Assembly: GCA_005784505.1 (NCBI GenBank)
Contig: VCAZ01000204.1
Coordinates: 231,176-295,175, forward strand
From: Bagarius yarrelli
Lineage: Eukaryota > Chordata > Actinopteri > Siluriformes > Sisoridae
DNA length: 64,000 bases
Direction: 5' to 3'
This document shows, piece by piece, positions 10,961-22,352 of this stretch. The notes beneath the pieces are model-generated. The model made no database searches. It worked only from the letters and a program-made list of their open reading frames with translations, and was not told where the DNA came from. Numbering within the stretch: position 1 is the first letter of the stretch; the number at the start of each line of letters is the position of its first letter. Made by a program: the position numbers and the translations under genes.

Positions 10961-10972
10961 CCAAGAGTAAAG
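10961..10972 (+). CDS. nrxn3: Neurexin SS1 microexon 3 (12 nt)
   Basis: The 12-nt exon CCAAGAGTAAAG sits between CGCTGTAG and donor GTATTG. Read after a phase-1 G it encodes A-K-S-K, then a split codon completed by the exon at 49361. NRXN1 has the matching four-residue GKSK segment at the same place. With all SS1 microexons included the linker reads [29 protein letters not shown], a 20-residue insert. Skipping it preserves frame. The donor (AAAG|GTATTG) is weak, and a TGCATG lies just behind it. Confidence 0.9.
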
Positions 10973-10976
10973 GTAT

Positions 10977-10982
10977 TGCATG
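10977..10982 (+). promoter_or_regulatory. TGCATG (Rbfox motif) immediately downstream of the 12-nt microexon
   Basis: TGCATG starts five bases after the exon end. Rbfox proteins bound just downstream of a neuronal exon typically promote its inclusion, and the adjacent donor is weak. A second TGCATG is at 11170-11175. Confidence 0.6.
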
Positions 10983-12660
10983 TTCTTTTTTTCTGCTTTG
11001 CTGTGCAGTTTGGAGAAGTTGAACCATCTTCTGCACGCGAGTGTGTTTGCGGTGTTTTCCATTTGGAGTGTTTTGCTAACGGCGGCCCAGCACGGCCTCC
11101 TGGATTAAAAGCGTATAATTAAACGAGCTTTAATTGAAGTAAAAAAAAAAAAACCCTGATGGCTTTAACTGCATGAACGAGTGGATTTAACCGCTTTACT
11201 TCCCTCTGATGGAATTATGACAAGAGGGCACTTGGGTATAAAAACAATCTGTTCCACATAGCTGAGTGTGTGTGAGGTAAAATGTGAGAAATGATGCAAT
11301 TTGAAGCGTCAGTAAAAATGTCCATCTTTTAAAACTGCTGGAAAAATGTTTAGTTTGTTTTTCACCAATTTGTTTTCGTATTTTCTTACACACACATTTG
11401 CTTTTGTTGAACCTAAGCCATGTTTGTGTTTCAGTAAAACTGTTCTAGGTGCTCACACTCGTTTCCTGGACTTCCTGGACAGCACAACTTGATCATTTTC
11501 ATCATTTCTTTCATTTCTCAGTATGTGAGACTGACACCATGATGACGAGTGACTGTATAACCTTTAATACCGGAATAATTGAAGCTTGTGTGTGTTTCGG
11601 AAAAAAGGATCTCGAATCAGGCCGTCTGCTGGTTTTGGATGGCGACGAGTTCAGATTTTGATATAAATTGTTGGAATTAACAAATAGAGCAACAAAAATT
11701 TTTTAAAGAAACAGAAAAGTTAGAATCCCGTGTAAAAAAACTGTGACTAAAAAGAGAATTTGCTGATCCCGGATCAGTGAATGTCGCTGGTATGGACTAA
11801 TATTCACTAAAAGAGCTTCGCTACTGAAAAGCTATTTGATTCAGAAAACAGTGATGCTACCACCATCGCGCTACTAAAAAATAGCTAAACTTTTTCTTGC
11901 GTAGCTCAAATTGTTAGCATTAACAGACGAAGCAAGACAACAATTGAAGAAAACTTCTCATGCTATCGCATAATCTTATATTTTATTGACAATAAGACAT
12001 GGAAAACGCAGAGTTTGGTGAGCTACTTGGAAAACGTAGTGTGCTATACTAAGCAGTTACGCTACCTTCAAATAATACTTTACTGCACTGATGCCTCTCC
12101 TGAGAAACGTAGCAAGCTAATCTATAGCAACATGGTCAATGTCGCCTACTACAAATTAGCTTTTTGTTTAATAAAAACTAACTTCAGGCTCTGCCACAAT
12201 TTTTACATTTACTTCCACTTTTATTACTTTTTCTGTTATTTTTTTAGCAAGTAAATTTCTCAGCCTGATGATTTGTTTGGGACGTCACCCTCCAGAGCAG
12301 CAGGTGGCGGTAATGCACTAATGATAACCGGCATTAAATACGTAGTATGATAATGATTTCCTGTGTGAGGTTTCCTCAGCCGGAGTAATAGTTTGTGGTT
12401 AGAGCAGTCCAGTACAGACACTTTATTAATAACTCCCCCTCATGCGTCCGTGTGTGTTTGTAAGCGCTGCATCAGCGGTCCAATCAGGTCGTCCGTATTG
12501 TAACGCATCTCCAGTCGTTCCTCTTTCTCCTGTTTCACTTTCCTGCACTTTAATCTCTCCGTCTCAGTCATCAGTACCAATCAGCCTCCAGACGCCGAGC
12601 TCCGGTTACAGAGATATTTACACCTTTTTATCTTTAACAAAAAATAAAGAAATAAAAGAA
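10983..12660. other. Intron, no gene
   Basis: Intronic sequence of mixed composition; the first few hundred bases are non-repetitive. The short open frames around 11449 and 12015 have no recognisable domain and no codon-like composition, so I did not call them. Confidence 0.6.
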
Positions 12661-13080
12661 TATTTATCTCTCCTTTCCTCTTCCTTTCCTTTCCTTTTTT
12701 TTTCCTTTCCTTTCCTTTCCTTTCCTTTCCTTTCCTTTCCTTTCCTTTCTCCTTCCTTTCTCCTTTCCTTTCCTTTCCTTTCCTTTCTTTCCTTTTCCCC
12801 TCTCCTCTTTCCCCTTTTCCTTTTTCCTCGTTTCCTTTCCTTTCCTTCCTTTCCTTCCTTTTCCTTTCCTCCTTTTTTTCCTTTCCTCTTTCTCTTCCTT
12901 TTTATTTCCTTTCCTTCCTTTTCCTTTCCTTTCCTTTTTTTTCCTTTTCCTCTCCTTCCTTTTTTTCCTCCTTTTCCTTTCCTTCCGTCTTTTTTCTTTC
13001 CTTTCCTTTCCTTTCCTTTCCTCTTTCTCTTCCTTTTTATTTCCTTTTGTCTTTTTTTTTTCACTTTTTTTTCCTTTCCC
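12661..13080. repeat. TTTCC polypyrimidine tract, about 420 bp
   Basis: A nearly pure pyrimidine strand is built from TTTCC and related words. The long open frames on both strands are a by-product of the repeat. Homopurine-homopyrimidine tracts of this size can adopt triplex DNA. Confidence 0.92.
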
Positions 13081-13983
13081 CTTTAATATTTTTATAGTTA
13101 AAAAGTTAAAGTGTATAGAAATAGAAACAGAGATATTTTTTTCATTATTATACCCGATTACAACTATTTCTTCAAAATTAAATCTTTTATTGGAAAACTT
13201 TGTATTTATTTATTTGTTATTTTTAATGTTGTGAAACTTTCCCGACTCGACTAAAATCTGCATACGTGCGAATGTCACCGACGGTCTTATTGTTTACATT
13301 CATATCATTTTTGCAGCCTAAATGAAGTTTATTATCTTTGTTCATTATCTTCTCTGGTTTTTGTTTTATCAATTTCCGTAGCTGATCTTTGAGACAGAAG
13401 CTATCGGGGAAATAAAAGCAGCTCATGCCAAGTCTGATGAACTCACATGGCAGATAATGAATTGCAGACATTATGCAAATAGCATGCTAATTATCTAATC
13501 AGATTTGATTCCATTAAGGATGGGATCGGCTCGCTAACCTTGAGCAGGCCGTGATAATCAAACCCTGATCATCTCTCTTGTCTTTTTAGGGTTTTTTTTT
13601 TTTTAATTCATTCTTTCTTTTCTCTTTATCTCTGAGGACAGAACTCCCAGAGTCCCACTGGCTATTTGTCCTAGACTGGGTTTTTTATACCGAGTGTCTT
13701 CAGATGAACAATAGTATCGAGCGGTGCGTTCTCCAGAGACGATCTTAACTGCTTGGTAATAAATTGTATTTACTAGCGAGTGATTATTACAGAAACTAAT
13801 CAGAATAATCAAGCGGGAGGTTTATTGCGGGACTGGAACAGACGGCGCGGTTACGATATACGGTGTGAGACCATGTTGAATATCTCCATTCAGCTAATAA
13901 ATGGAAGCCAGCAGACATTATCATTACCAAAATATCGGAAACGAAAAATCATCTTGAGTATATCTATATATAGAATATATATA
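13081..13983. other. Intron, no gene
   Basis: AT-rich intron with no recognised element until the DNA-element copy beginning at 13984. Confidence 0.55.
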
Positions 13984-14539
13984 ACGAGTGTCCCAACTAA
14001 CGAGTTTTCATCTCTTGGATGATTTTTTGCTTTGAGTTTGGGTTACAAGGCAGTTTTAGACACCCAACTGCTAATTAGCGTAGCGAACGCCACAGTAAAC
14101 GCCGTAACATTCGCCCAGCATCCCGTGTGTCACTCGATAGCTAGTCAGACCTGCTAGTCAGACCTGATTATTTAAGGTAAATAATCAAATAAATAAACAA
14201 AAATAAGGTTCTAGCCCAGCATCCCGTGTGTCACTCGATAGCTAGTCGGACATGCGCGTTAGCAAGTGGAGTCGCCTGATCTCCAAGGTAAATGCTGCAC
14301 ATTAAACTTAATAAAACCAGTTTATTCCAGTACATCCTATTGTAGTGTTTTATTCATTATTTATAGGTTTATTTTTATTATTTAAAAACATGTAACAAAA
14401 AAATGGTGGTGTTTTTTGGGGGGGACCCGGAACGAAATAATGGCATTTCAGTTCATTTCAATGGGAAAAATGTATTTGACATACGAGTAATTTGAGTTAC
14501 GAGGTCTGTCACAGAACCAATTAAACTCGTAAATCAAAG
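13984..14539 (+). mobile_element. Unclassified interspersed element, copy A
   Basis: Begins ACGAGTGTCCCAACTAACGAG and ends with AATTAAACTCGTAAATC. Its core is CAGCATCCCGTGTGTCACTC...TCTCCAAGGTAAA...CCAGTTTATTCCAGTAC. Copies B (15433-15836, inverted) and C (16592-16937) share this body. The outer ends of A and B share a short inverted TTACGAGT, suggesting a MITE. Copy A contains an internal partial duplication of the core (14110-14160 and 14212-14260) joined by AATAATCAAATAAATAAAC. Confidence 0.7.
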
Positions 14540-14611
14540 GTAGCGCTGTTTATTGGTATAGTTAAAAGTGTAAACAACCAAAGAAAAAATACTTGCGTTG
14601 CTTTTCCCACA

Positions 14612-14661
14612 GAGGATTAGAGGTCTGTGTCCATAACCCAGGACACAGACCTCTAATCCTC
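14612..14661. repeat. Perfect 21-bp inverted repeat, 8-nt loop
   Basis: The arm 14612-14632 (GAGGATTAGAGGTCTGTGTC then C) is exactly complementary to 14641-14661. The loop is ATAACCCA. It would form a strong hairpin in RNA from either strand. It lies about 70 bases past the end of copy A. Confidence 0.95.
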
Positions 14662-15039
14662 CAGGTTCTCCTTGTCAGCGCTAGCGCTCGTCCTGATTAG
14701 CATATTTTTCCATCGAGCGGTCTGGTCTCTCTCAGAGGGAGGCGCCGAACACCGAGTGCAAAATGGAGATAATGAAATCTTTATCACATGTTTAGGATTC
14801 CTGTAATTCCGTTTGCTCTTTTAATCCCTGACTGGCTTTGTTTTGCCGTCACTCAGCAAGCAAACCGACGTGAAGGTGGCAAACCGCAAACTGCGAAGTG
14901 CAAACGTTTGCACGAGTGACACCAAGTCAACGGGGGTGGTGGTGGTGGTGGTGGGATAACGCAGGCACAGGGAATCTCTGAAAATTCATATGACAGCTAC
15001 AGTTTATTTATGCATCGATACATTCATAGCAGTGATAAG

Positions 15040-15195
15040 TGGGAGCTTAGTGGTTAAACTGTTGGACTGATGATCAGTTCAATTCCCCATACCACCAAGC
15101 TGCCACCGCTGGACCCCTGAGCAAGGCCCTCAACCTTTAACTGCTCAGACAGATTAAAAGAAATGCTGTATAAGGGCATCTGCCAAATTAAAGAA
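15040..15195 (+). mobile_element. tRNA-derived SINE fragment
   Basis: Contains the degraded tRNA-like head (GCTTAGTGGTTAAACTGTTGG, box-B-like GTTCAATTCCCC), the middle CACCAAGCTGCCACC...GAGCAAGGCCCTCAACC and the tail GGGCATCTGCCAAAT. The same family recurs many times in both orientations through the window. Confidence 0.8.
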
Positions 15196-15339
15196 GATTT
15201 AACTGTCAATAAATGTTATTTATAACATTATAACTCAGATTACTACAACAAGATAAATGCAGTGTCAGAAACTGAAAGAAATAAAAATAAATTCAATAAT
15301 AAACTGATGTTAAATGATGTAATCTTTTATCCTGTGTAA

Positions 15340-15412
15340 TTGGGGGTTACGGACCTTGGGTTACTCAGGGTAACTTGGTGGTACTGGGAATTAAACTGGG
15401 AACTGGGAAAAA
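15340..15412 (-). mobile_element. tRNA-derived SINE fragment, minus orientation
   Basis: GTAATTGGGGGTTACGGACC...AACTTGGTGGTACTGGGAATTAAAC is the reverse complement of the middle of the SINE family. Both ends are missing. Confidence 0.65.
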
Positions 15413-15432
15413 CCATAAATAGCTGTGCCCTG

Positions 15433-15836
15433 ATTTACGAGTTTAATGGGTTCTGTGACGGAGCTCGTAACTCAAATTACTCGTACATCAAATCAATTTT
15501 TTTCCATTAAAATAAATTGTAATGCCATTAATCTGTTCCGGGTCCCCCCAAAATACTGTAATTTTAAAAAACAATTATATAGTTATAAATAATAAACTTA
15601 TAAATACTGAATATTGTATAAAAACACTAGAATAGGATGTACTGGAATAAACCGGTTTTATTAAGTATAATGTACAGCGTTTACCTTGGAGATCAGACGA
15701 CTCCACTTGCTAATGTGCAGGTCTGACTAGCTATCGAGTGACACACGGGATGCTGGGCGGATGTTACGGCGCTCACTGTGGCGTTGACCAAGAGACGACT
15801 CGTATCTTGAAAAACTCGTTAGTTGGGACACTCGTA
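15433..15836 (-). mobile_element. Unclassified interspersed element, copy B (inverted)
   Basis: Reverse-orientation copy of the element at 13984-14539, without the internal duplication. It starts TTTACGAGTTTAATGGGTTC and ends AGTTGGGACACTCGTAA. It is the most complete copy and best shows the ends. Confidence 0.75.
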
Positions 15837-16591
15837 ATTAACACGTAACTCAATTCGGCATGATTAAAACGCATTTAATTATTGTTTAAATACAAATAAA
15901 ACTAAAAAAGCAGCCAATGGAAAATCTGATTGGACAGGGCATCCCGACCATTACTGGTTAAACTGCACTCTATTATTGACACATCCATATTTTACATATA
16001 TTACACACATATTATTTTTATTTTACTTATTCAATTCAGTTAAAAGATAAATAGAATCACGTTTATAGTCAAAACTAAACCCAAATGTTATCAACCCACC
16101 CAGTGCATTTATTTCCTGTCTGACTCGATCGAAAGAACCTGCCCAATCTGGCAACACAGCTTCTTGCTGAATTTTTATCTGATTATTTCATGTCTCATTA
16201 TTTTTCCGGAAGAATGTTTAATTTAGCGACGTTTCTAAAGCTCGCATTGTTTTTGTCTCGGTTGCAATTTGAACCGGTTGAGATTTGCACAAAAAAATGG
16301 GGCGAGTCAAGCCTGGGGCTCATTTATTCAAGGAGGCGCCGTGAAAGATTTGAGTAACAACCGCTAACGTGTGGCAGAAATAATGAAAATAAAGCGATAA
16401 GCAGTGTTAGTAGCACCAGTCTGATAATAGAGCATCCAAAAATGTGTTTTTAGAGATAAGTTGTGCACAAATTAACTAAAAAAATGAGTTAAAATGTGGT
16501 TAGAAATATAATATATGGGACGGGGATGAGAAATTACTAAAAATATGAATGTATGTAAATATTGTATTTGTTCTATGTGTTCAATTTAAAT

Positions 16592-16937
16592 AAATAATCA
16601 AATAAATAAACAAAAATAAGATTCTAGCCCAGCATCCCGTGTGTCACTCGATAGCTAGTCAGACCTGCGCGTTAGCAAGTGGAGTCGTCTGATCTCCAAG
16701 GTAAACGCTGCACATTATACTTAATAAAACCAGTTTATTCCAGTACTTCCTATTCTATTCTATCGTTATTTATTAGTTTATTATTTATAACTATATTATT
16801 TTTTAAAAATTGCCGTATGTTTTTTGGGGAGCCGGAACGAATTAATGGCATTTTAATTTATTTTAATGGGAAAAATTTATTTGAAAAATTTTATTTGATA
16901 TAAGAGTAATTTGAGTTACGGAACCCATTAAACTGGA
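16592..16937 (+). mobile_element. Unclassified interspersed element, copy C (5'-truncated)
   Basis: Shares the core and 3' half with copies A and B. Its left junction (AATAATCAAATAAATAAAC then AAAAATAAG, TTCTAGCCCAGCATCCCG) is the same junction found inside copy A at about 14181-14220. That implies the two loci exchanged or copied sequence. Confidence 0.7.
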
Positions 16938-16939
16938 AA

Positions 16940-17045
16940 GGGGTGTTAGCTCAGTGATTAAAGTTTTGGGCTGCTAGGGTTCAATTCCCAGTACCACCAA
17001 GTTACCCTGAACAAAACCCTTAACCCCCAATTACACAGGATAAAA
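16940..17045 (+). mobile_element. tRNA-derived SINE fragment
   Basis: GGTGTTAGCTCAGTGATTAA, GGTTCAATTCCCAGTACCAC and AACCCCCAATTACACAGG identify a diverged head of the common SINE. It abuts copy C directly. Confidence 0.7.
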
Positions 17046-17917
17046 AAATCATCCAAAATTTTATTTAACAATTTTTTTACAGTTTATTATTGAATTTATT
17101 TTCATTTCTTTCATTTACATTTTTTCTGATGATGATCTTTCCCAGCATATGTTCTAGAAATAAACCTCCCCCCCCCCCCCCCCAAGCATAGCCAACCCGC
17201 AAGCTATCCAAAGCAGCCCCCCCCCCAAACGCTTTAATACATAACCTTAAATATGCCATGAGGTTGTGAGGTCAAACTTCTGGACCCCTCCAGCTCTCAA
17301 CAGCGCACCAGAAGCTCCTCCTAGTTCTCGTACGAGCGTTAGCTTAAGTCGCGCATTGATCAGCGGCGCCATGTTGCCACTCTTGCAATCAGGACAGGCA
17401 GCTCAGGGGTGCCCTCCATCCTAATTATCCTCATCACGCTCTATTCACTGCTTTCTGCTGTAACCGTGACGACGCAAATAAACTCCGCCTCCTGCCTCAG
17501 CTGTCCAATTAAAATCATTGGTTTCCTTCCCAACCCCCAAATTCTGAAAACCTGAAAAAAAGCTTAAACATGCACACACACACACACACACACACACACA
17601 GGGTTCCTGATTGCCTCCGTTTCCTCCGGGCACGCCTGACAAATTCAGCTACTGTACACACAGGTTTCTTTTTTACGACCCCCGAGGGAGCGAGAACCAT
17701 TTGATTATAACTAAATGTGATTCTTGTCACTCCTTAAGTGCACCGGGGTGGTGTTTTGTCTCAGAAGATGTGAGGGCAGATGGAGAGGGGATGAGAGGGG
17801 CAAAGGGGGGCACTGGGATAAAGGGGGACTCCCTGATTGCAGCAGTCTGGCTTGACTTGAAAGCTGCCAAATGAACAGCAAACGGATAATTATTGGCTCA
17901 AATAGGCAATCAGCAGG

Positions 17918-17957
<40 letters not shown>

Positions 17958-18314
17958 GTGTGTGGGTGTGTGTGTGTGTGTGAGCCAATCAGCTCTTACC
18001 GTCTTCAAGAAAGCATCTGGTTATCATGTAGCACACACTGAAGCTAGGATTCATAGAGTCTATAAAAAGAGTTCTGGAAGATAAATTCTGGAAAGTACTA
18101 GAATGAACTCTTAGTCTATAATAAACTATAAGGACATTCTCGACATGCCATAAGGCTTTATAAACACATGACATAGAGGAATACAGTAAAATATTAAGTT
18201 ATGAGTGTTAGTGGTGGTGTTATAAAGGGTTATGTTAAAGTTATAGTTGTTGTTGCTACAGTTTGTTTCAGCATAACACAAAATGGCTTTAAAGACGTTA
18301 TGTGGTCTGTGTGG
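17046..18314. other. Intron with C run and CA/TG microsatellites
   Basis: Contains a C homopolymer at 17167-17183, a CA run at 17574-17600 and a TG run at 17918-17983. 17270-17460 is non-repetitive, GC-richer sequence and a weak candidate for conserved non-coding DNA. No coding signal. Confidence 0.55.
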
Positions 18315-19053
18315 ACGAACAGAGCTGTATTAGGGACAAAGGTGTACTGGAACAGACTTGTTTTGGGACAGAGGTCTATTGGGACAGAGGTGTACTGGGA
18401 CAGAGGTGTACTGGGACAGAGGTGTACTGGGACAGACCTCTCCTGGGACAGAGTTGTACTGCGACAGATCCGTATTGGGACAGAGCTGCATTTGGGACAG
18501 AGCCATATTGGGACAGAGGTGTACTGGGACAGAGTGTATTGCGACAAAGGTGTATTGCGACAGAGCTGTACTGGGTACAGAGCTGTACTGGGACCGAGCC
18601 TCATTGGGACAGAGCCATATTGGGACAGAGGTGTACTGGGACAGAGGTGTATTGCGACAGAGGCGTATTAGGACACAGCCGTATTAGGACACAGCTGTAT
18701 TGGGACAGAGCTGTACTGGGACAGAGCTGTACTGGGGCAGAGCTGTATTGGGACAGAGGTGTATGGGGACAGAGCTGTATTGGACAGAGGTGTATCGGGA
18801 CAGAGGTGTATTGGGACAGAGGTGTATTAGGACAGAGGTGTATCAGGACAGAGGTGTATTAGGACAGAGGTGTATCGGGACAGATGTGTATTAGGACAGA
18901 GGTGTATCGGGACAGATGTGTATTGGGACAGAGGTGTATTGGGACAGAGGTGTATTGGGACAGAGGTGTTCTGGGACAGAGGTGTATTGGGACAGAGGTG
19001 TAATAGGACAGAGCAGTCTTGGGACAGAGGTGCATTGGGACAGAGGGTGTATA
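18315..19053. repeat. 16-bp minisatellite, about 46 copies
   Basis: The unit is GGGACAGAGGTGTATT with variants such as GAGCTGTACT. Since 16 is not a multiple of three and the unit carries no stop on the plus strand, several frames stay open and give a periodic GQRCTGTEVYWDRGVL-like peptide. I regard this as non-coding. The array ends at a minus-strand SINE fragment. Confidence 0.93.
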
Positions 19054-19057
19054 AGGA

Positions 19058-19128
19058 TTAAGGGCCTTGCTCAGGGGCCCAACAGGGACAGCTTGGTGGT
19101 GCTGGGAATTAAACCCATGATCTCCTCT
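19058..19128 (-). mobile_element. tRNA-derived SINE fragment, minus orientation
   Basis: TTAAGGGCCTTGCTCAGGGG...GCTTGGTGGTGCTGGGAATT matches the reverse complement of the SINE middle section. Confidence 0.75.
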
Positions 19129-19459
19129 GATCCTCTGATACAGTATAACCCTAACAGCAACAATCTTTAACTTAACTGCTTTTAATAATTGCACTTCTGC
19201 TGCGGGGCTTCCAGCTGATCTCAGGTCAGTGACTGTGTGTCCGGATGCAGGTATAAGCGAGCAGGTGGTGGTGATGGAGTGTTTATATCGATCCTCATTA
19301 CGGCGGGAAAAGCAGACGACAGGCGTCTCACCCTCTCTATAAACGCTCTTTAATTACCACCTAAACAAAAGCAGCACATTTATGACACGGAAGCGTTATT
19401 GATTCGGGTCACATGGGATCGGGTGTGTTTTTGTGGTGACTGGAAGGTCGTGGTTTTCA

Positions 19460-19495
<36 letters not shown>

Positions 19496-20097
19496 CAAAC
19501 AAGACGAGAGTTCATGTCTTCTGCAAGTTTATTATGCCTATTAAATATTGGAATATTTTGGCACTTTCTTTCTTTCTTTCTTTCTTTTTTTTTAATATGT
19601 CTGTTATTATCTATAATAATCTATTTAACTCCGCCCCCTTTTTGCTGAAAGCTCGTATATCATTTGAGCTTTAATTCTGGAAGCTGGGATTATTTTTGGG
19701 CCTGACAATGCAAACAACATAAAAACATTATAAAAACATTATAAAAACATTATAAATAGCTGCTTTAAGATCTCATTTAAAAAATGTTTCAGCTGAGCGT
19801 AGCATGTAAAACAGATCAGAATTCTATGAATTACAGAAGACGTCGGGATGTGCAAGCTGTTTTCCTCCTTGCTGAAGGAGACATGACTTTTTTTTTGACG
19901 TCAGTTGCTTTTCTCATTTCTCGTTAGCTCCAAACGCTGCTGTGATTTTGTCCTCTTCAGGCATTGAGTCAGTTATGTGACGCACAAGACTCCATTAATC
20001 AAAACACGTTTACGATTTACTTTAGATTTACAGATTTCTGCAGTTCTTTTCACACAACGACGCCATTGAATCCTCAAATTTGTTTGCTAAAATGAGT
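19129..20097. other. Intron, no gene
   Basis: Holds a GT run at 19462-19491, a TTTC run at 19565-19588, short ACATTATAAAA repeats at 19720-19755, and a TGACGTCA at 19896-19903. No gene. Confidence 0.55.
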
Positions 20098-20400
20098 TAA
20101 GAGAAAAAGAGAGAGACAGACAGAGTGCGACAGACAGGCTGAGCGCAACAGACAGACAGGTCACGACAGACAGACAGACATGCAGAGCGCGACACAGACA
20201 GACAGAGTGTGACAGACAGACAGACAGCGCGTGACAGACAGAGACAGACAGACAGCGCGCAACAGACAGACAGAGCACGACAGACAGACACAGCACGACA
20301 GACAGACAGACAGACAGGCGGAGCGCGACACAGATGGACAGACAGAGCGCGACAGAACGACAGAAAGAGGGAGCAAGAGAGACAGAGAGAGAGAGACAGC
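20098..20400. repeat. GACA-based minisatellite
   Basis: Built from GACAGACAGA with periodic GAGCGCGACA spacers. Open frames on both strands are by-products of the repeat. Confidence 0.9.
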
Positions 20401-21597
20401 TTTTGTTTTTCAGTGCATTGTTGGTTCTAACATTTTTGTATAAATATGTTATATAACATTTATATAAATAATAGTAATAATCTAAAACATGTCTTGTGAT
20501 GTTTTAATTGCTTATTTTACTGTTTTATTAGTTTCTGGACCTGAAAACCTAAAAAAGTTAAAAGAAGGTTATAACAATGTACTGTATGCTTTATAAATGT
20601 GTTATAACAGCTGATTAAGGTAATATTTGCTTTTTTTTTTGACCATACATATGACCTTTATGCAACTAATAGATTTGGAGTAATGGGGGTCAGCAGTTTA
20701 AATCCTAATATGTTATATAGGCATTATGATGCATTATAAACACTTTCTATAAGTATAATGTTAATCTTTTAATATTTCTGAATGAAATTTCATGTGTTTT
20801 TAGTGTTTATGTTGAATGATGTCACACTCCAGTGAGGTCCGTGTTTGTGTACGTAGTGACTGTGTACTGTCGTGTGCACTACGGCCCATAGCATCATCAG
20901 TTTAATTGCTCACCATCGTCTCAGCACAGACAAAGTAACACAGTAACCCGGTATCGGTTTCGGCGCAGGACAGACGCAGCGTAGAGCTCCAGACTGATCG
21001 CTTACCGCAGCGTTTCCAAACTCGAGACGGTAACCTGACCTACGCTGGCTGAGAAAAGATGAAGTTTATGACCTCCTGCCAAACGGGATAACAGCCAATG
21101 AGAACCAGGCCAAACAACAGCAATACACTAATGGAGACGACAGCAGGGTGTTTTTATAAAAAGCATGTCAGTGTTTGTCCACAAGCTTTTCGGAAGGTGA
21201 TGCAGTCGTTTCAGCAGTCTAAAATTGCGTCCAAGCTAAATATCACAGTTGTGTTGGGTTGTGCTGTTGGGTCGGCGGTTAGAGTGGTAGAATGCGGGGT
21301 TGGTATGTACGTCCTGCCCCGGGGTGGTGGTGGTGGTGGTGGTCTTGCTTATGCTGGTCACACTCTTGTAAAAGGTCAAAGAGATATTTTATTTATTCAT
21401 TCATTCATTCATTTATTCATTCATATGGACTGGTACAGGATCTAAAGTGAGAAATCATCAATAAAAAGTGCTTTAACTGATCCAAGTCAGTAATTAACAC
21501 CAACGACTCGTCTGTATTTAAATACAACATCAGCAAAACACACCGGTTTATAATACATGTGCTGAAAAACTACAGCTGCACTAAACAGCGAATTATA
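20401..21597. other. Intron, no gene
   Basis: AT-rich up to 20800, then a mixed-composition non-repetitive stretch from 20820 to 21280. A GGT run sits at 21323-21342 and an ATTC run at 21396-21424. Confidence 0.5.
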
Positions 21598-22020
21598 GGA
21601 AGGAAGGAGGGAAGGAAGGAGGGAAGGAAAATAAGAAGTGAAGGACGGAAGAAAGGAAAATAAAAAGGAAGGAAGGAAAATAAAAAGGAAGGAAAGGAAG
21701 AAAGGAAGGAAGGAAGGAAGGAAGGAGGGAGGGAGGGAAGGAAAATAAGAGGGGAAGGAAGCAAAAATAAGTAGGAAGGAAGGAAGGAGGAAGGGAAGGA
21801 GTGAAGGAAGGAAGGAAAATAAGAAAGGAAGGAAAGAAGATGGGAAGGAAGGAGAATAATAAGGAAAAGGAAGGAAGGAAAATAAGTAGGAAGGAAGGAG
21901 GGAAGGAAGAAGGAAGAAAAGAAGGAAGGAAGGAAAATAAAGAAGGGAGGGAAGGAAGGAAATAAAAGGAAAATAAGAAGAAAAGGAAGGAAGGAAGGAA
22001 GGAGGGAAGGAAAAAAAGAG
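21598..22020. repeat. GGAA polypurine tract, about 420 bp
   Basis: GGAAGGAA repeats interrupted by GGAAAATAA units. The strand is nearly all purine. The long minus-strand open frame is low-complexity and not a gene. Confidence 0.92.
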
Positions 22021-22135
22021 AGTCAGAAAGAAAGTACAAGGAACTCAGCCATGATGATGAGATGCAAGAGCTTGATTCTGGCGTTATTTCCTCAATCACA
22101 AAAAGTTGGAGCAATTTTTTTAAAATTAGTTTATA

Positions 22136-22352
22136 GACATGACATAGGACCTATACGACATACATAGGGACATACAGACATACGAACATAGGGGATACAT
22201 ACGACTACAGACATAGGGAACATATACACATAGGGATACATACACATAGGGACACATAGGGACATACAGACATAGGGACATACGGACATACAGACATAGG
22301 GACATACATACGAACATAGGGACATACAGACATAGAAATAGGGACGTACATA
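22136..22352. repeat. GGGACATACAGACATA minisatellite
   Basis: Imperfect tandem copies of ACATAGGGACATAC and ACATACAGACAT. Open frames on the minus strand follow from the repeat. Confidence 0.88.

Noticed and set aside
12442..13086. 214-codon plus frame and 148-codon minus frame
   Set aside because: Most of both lies in the TTTCC tract; the composition is only that of the repeat.
18201..18862. Overlapping open frames with a cysteine-containing 16-residue repeat
   Set aside because: A 16-bp tandem unit without stops reads open in several frames; no start, signal or flanking coding evidence.
21593..22114. 173-codon minus-strand frame
   Set aside because: Low-complexity product of the GGAA tract.
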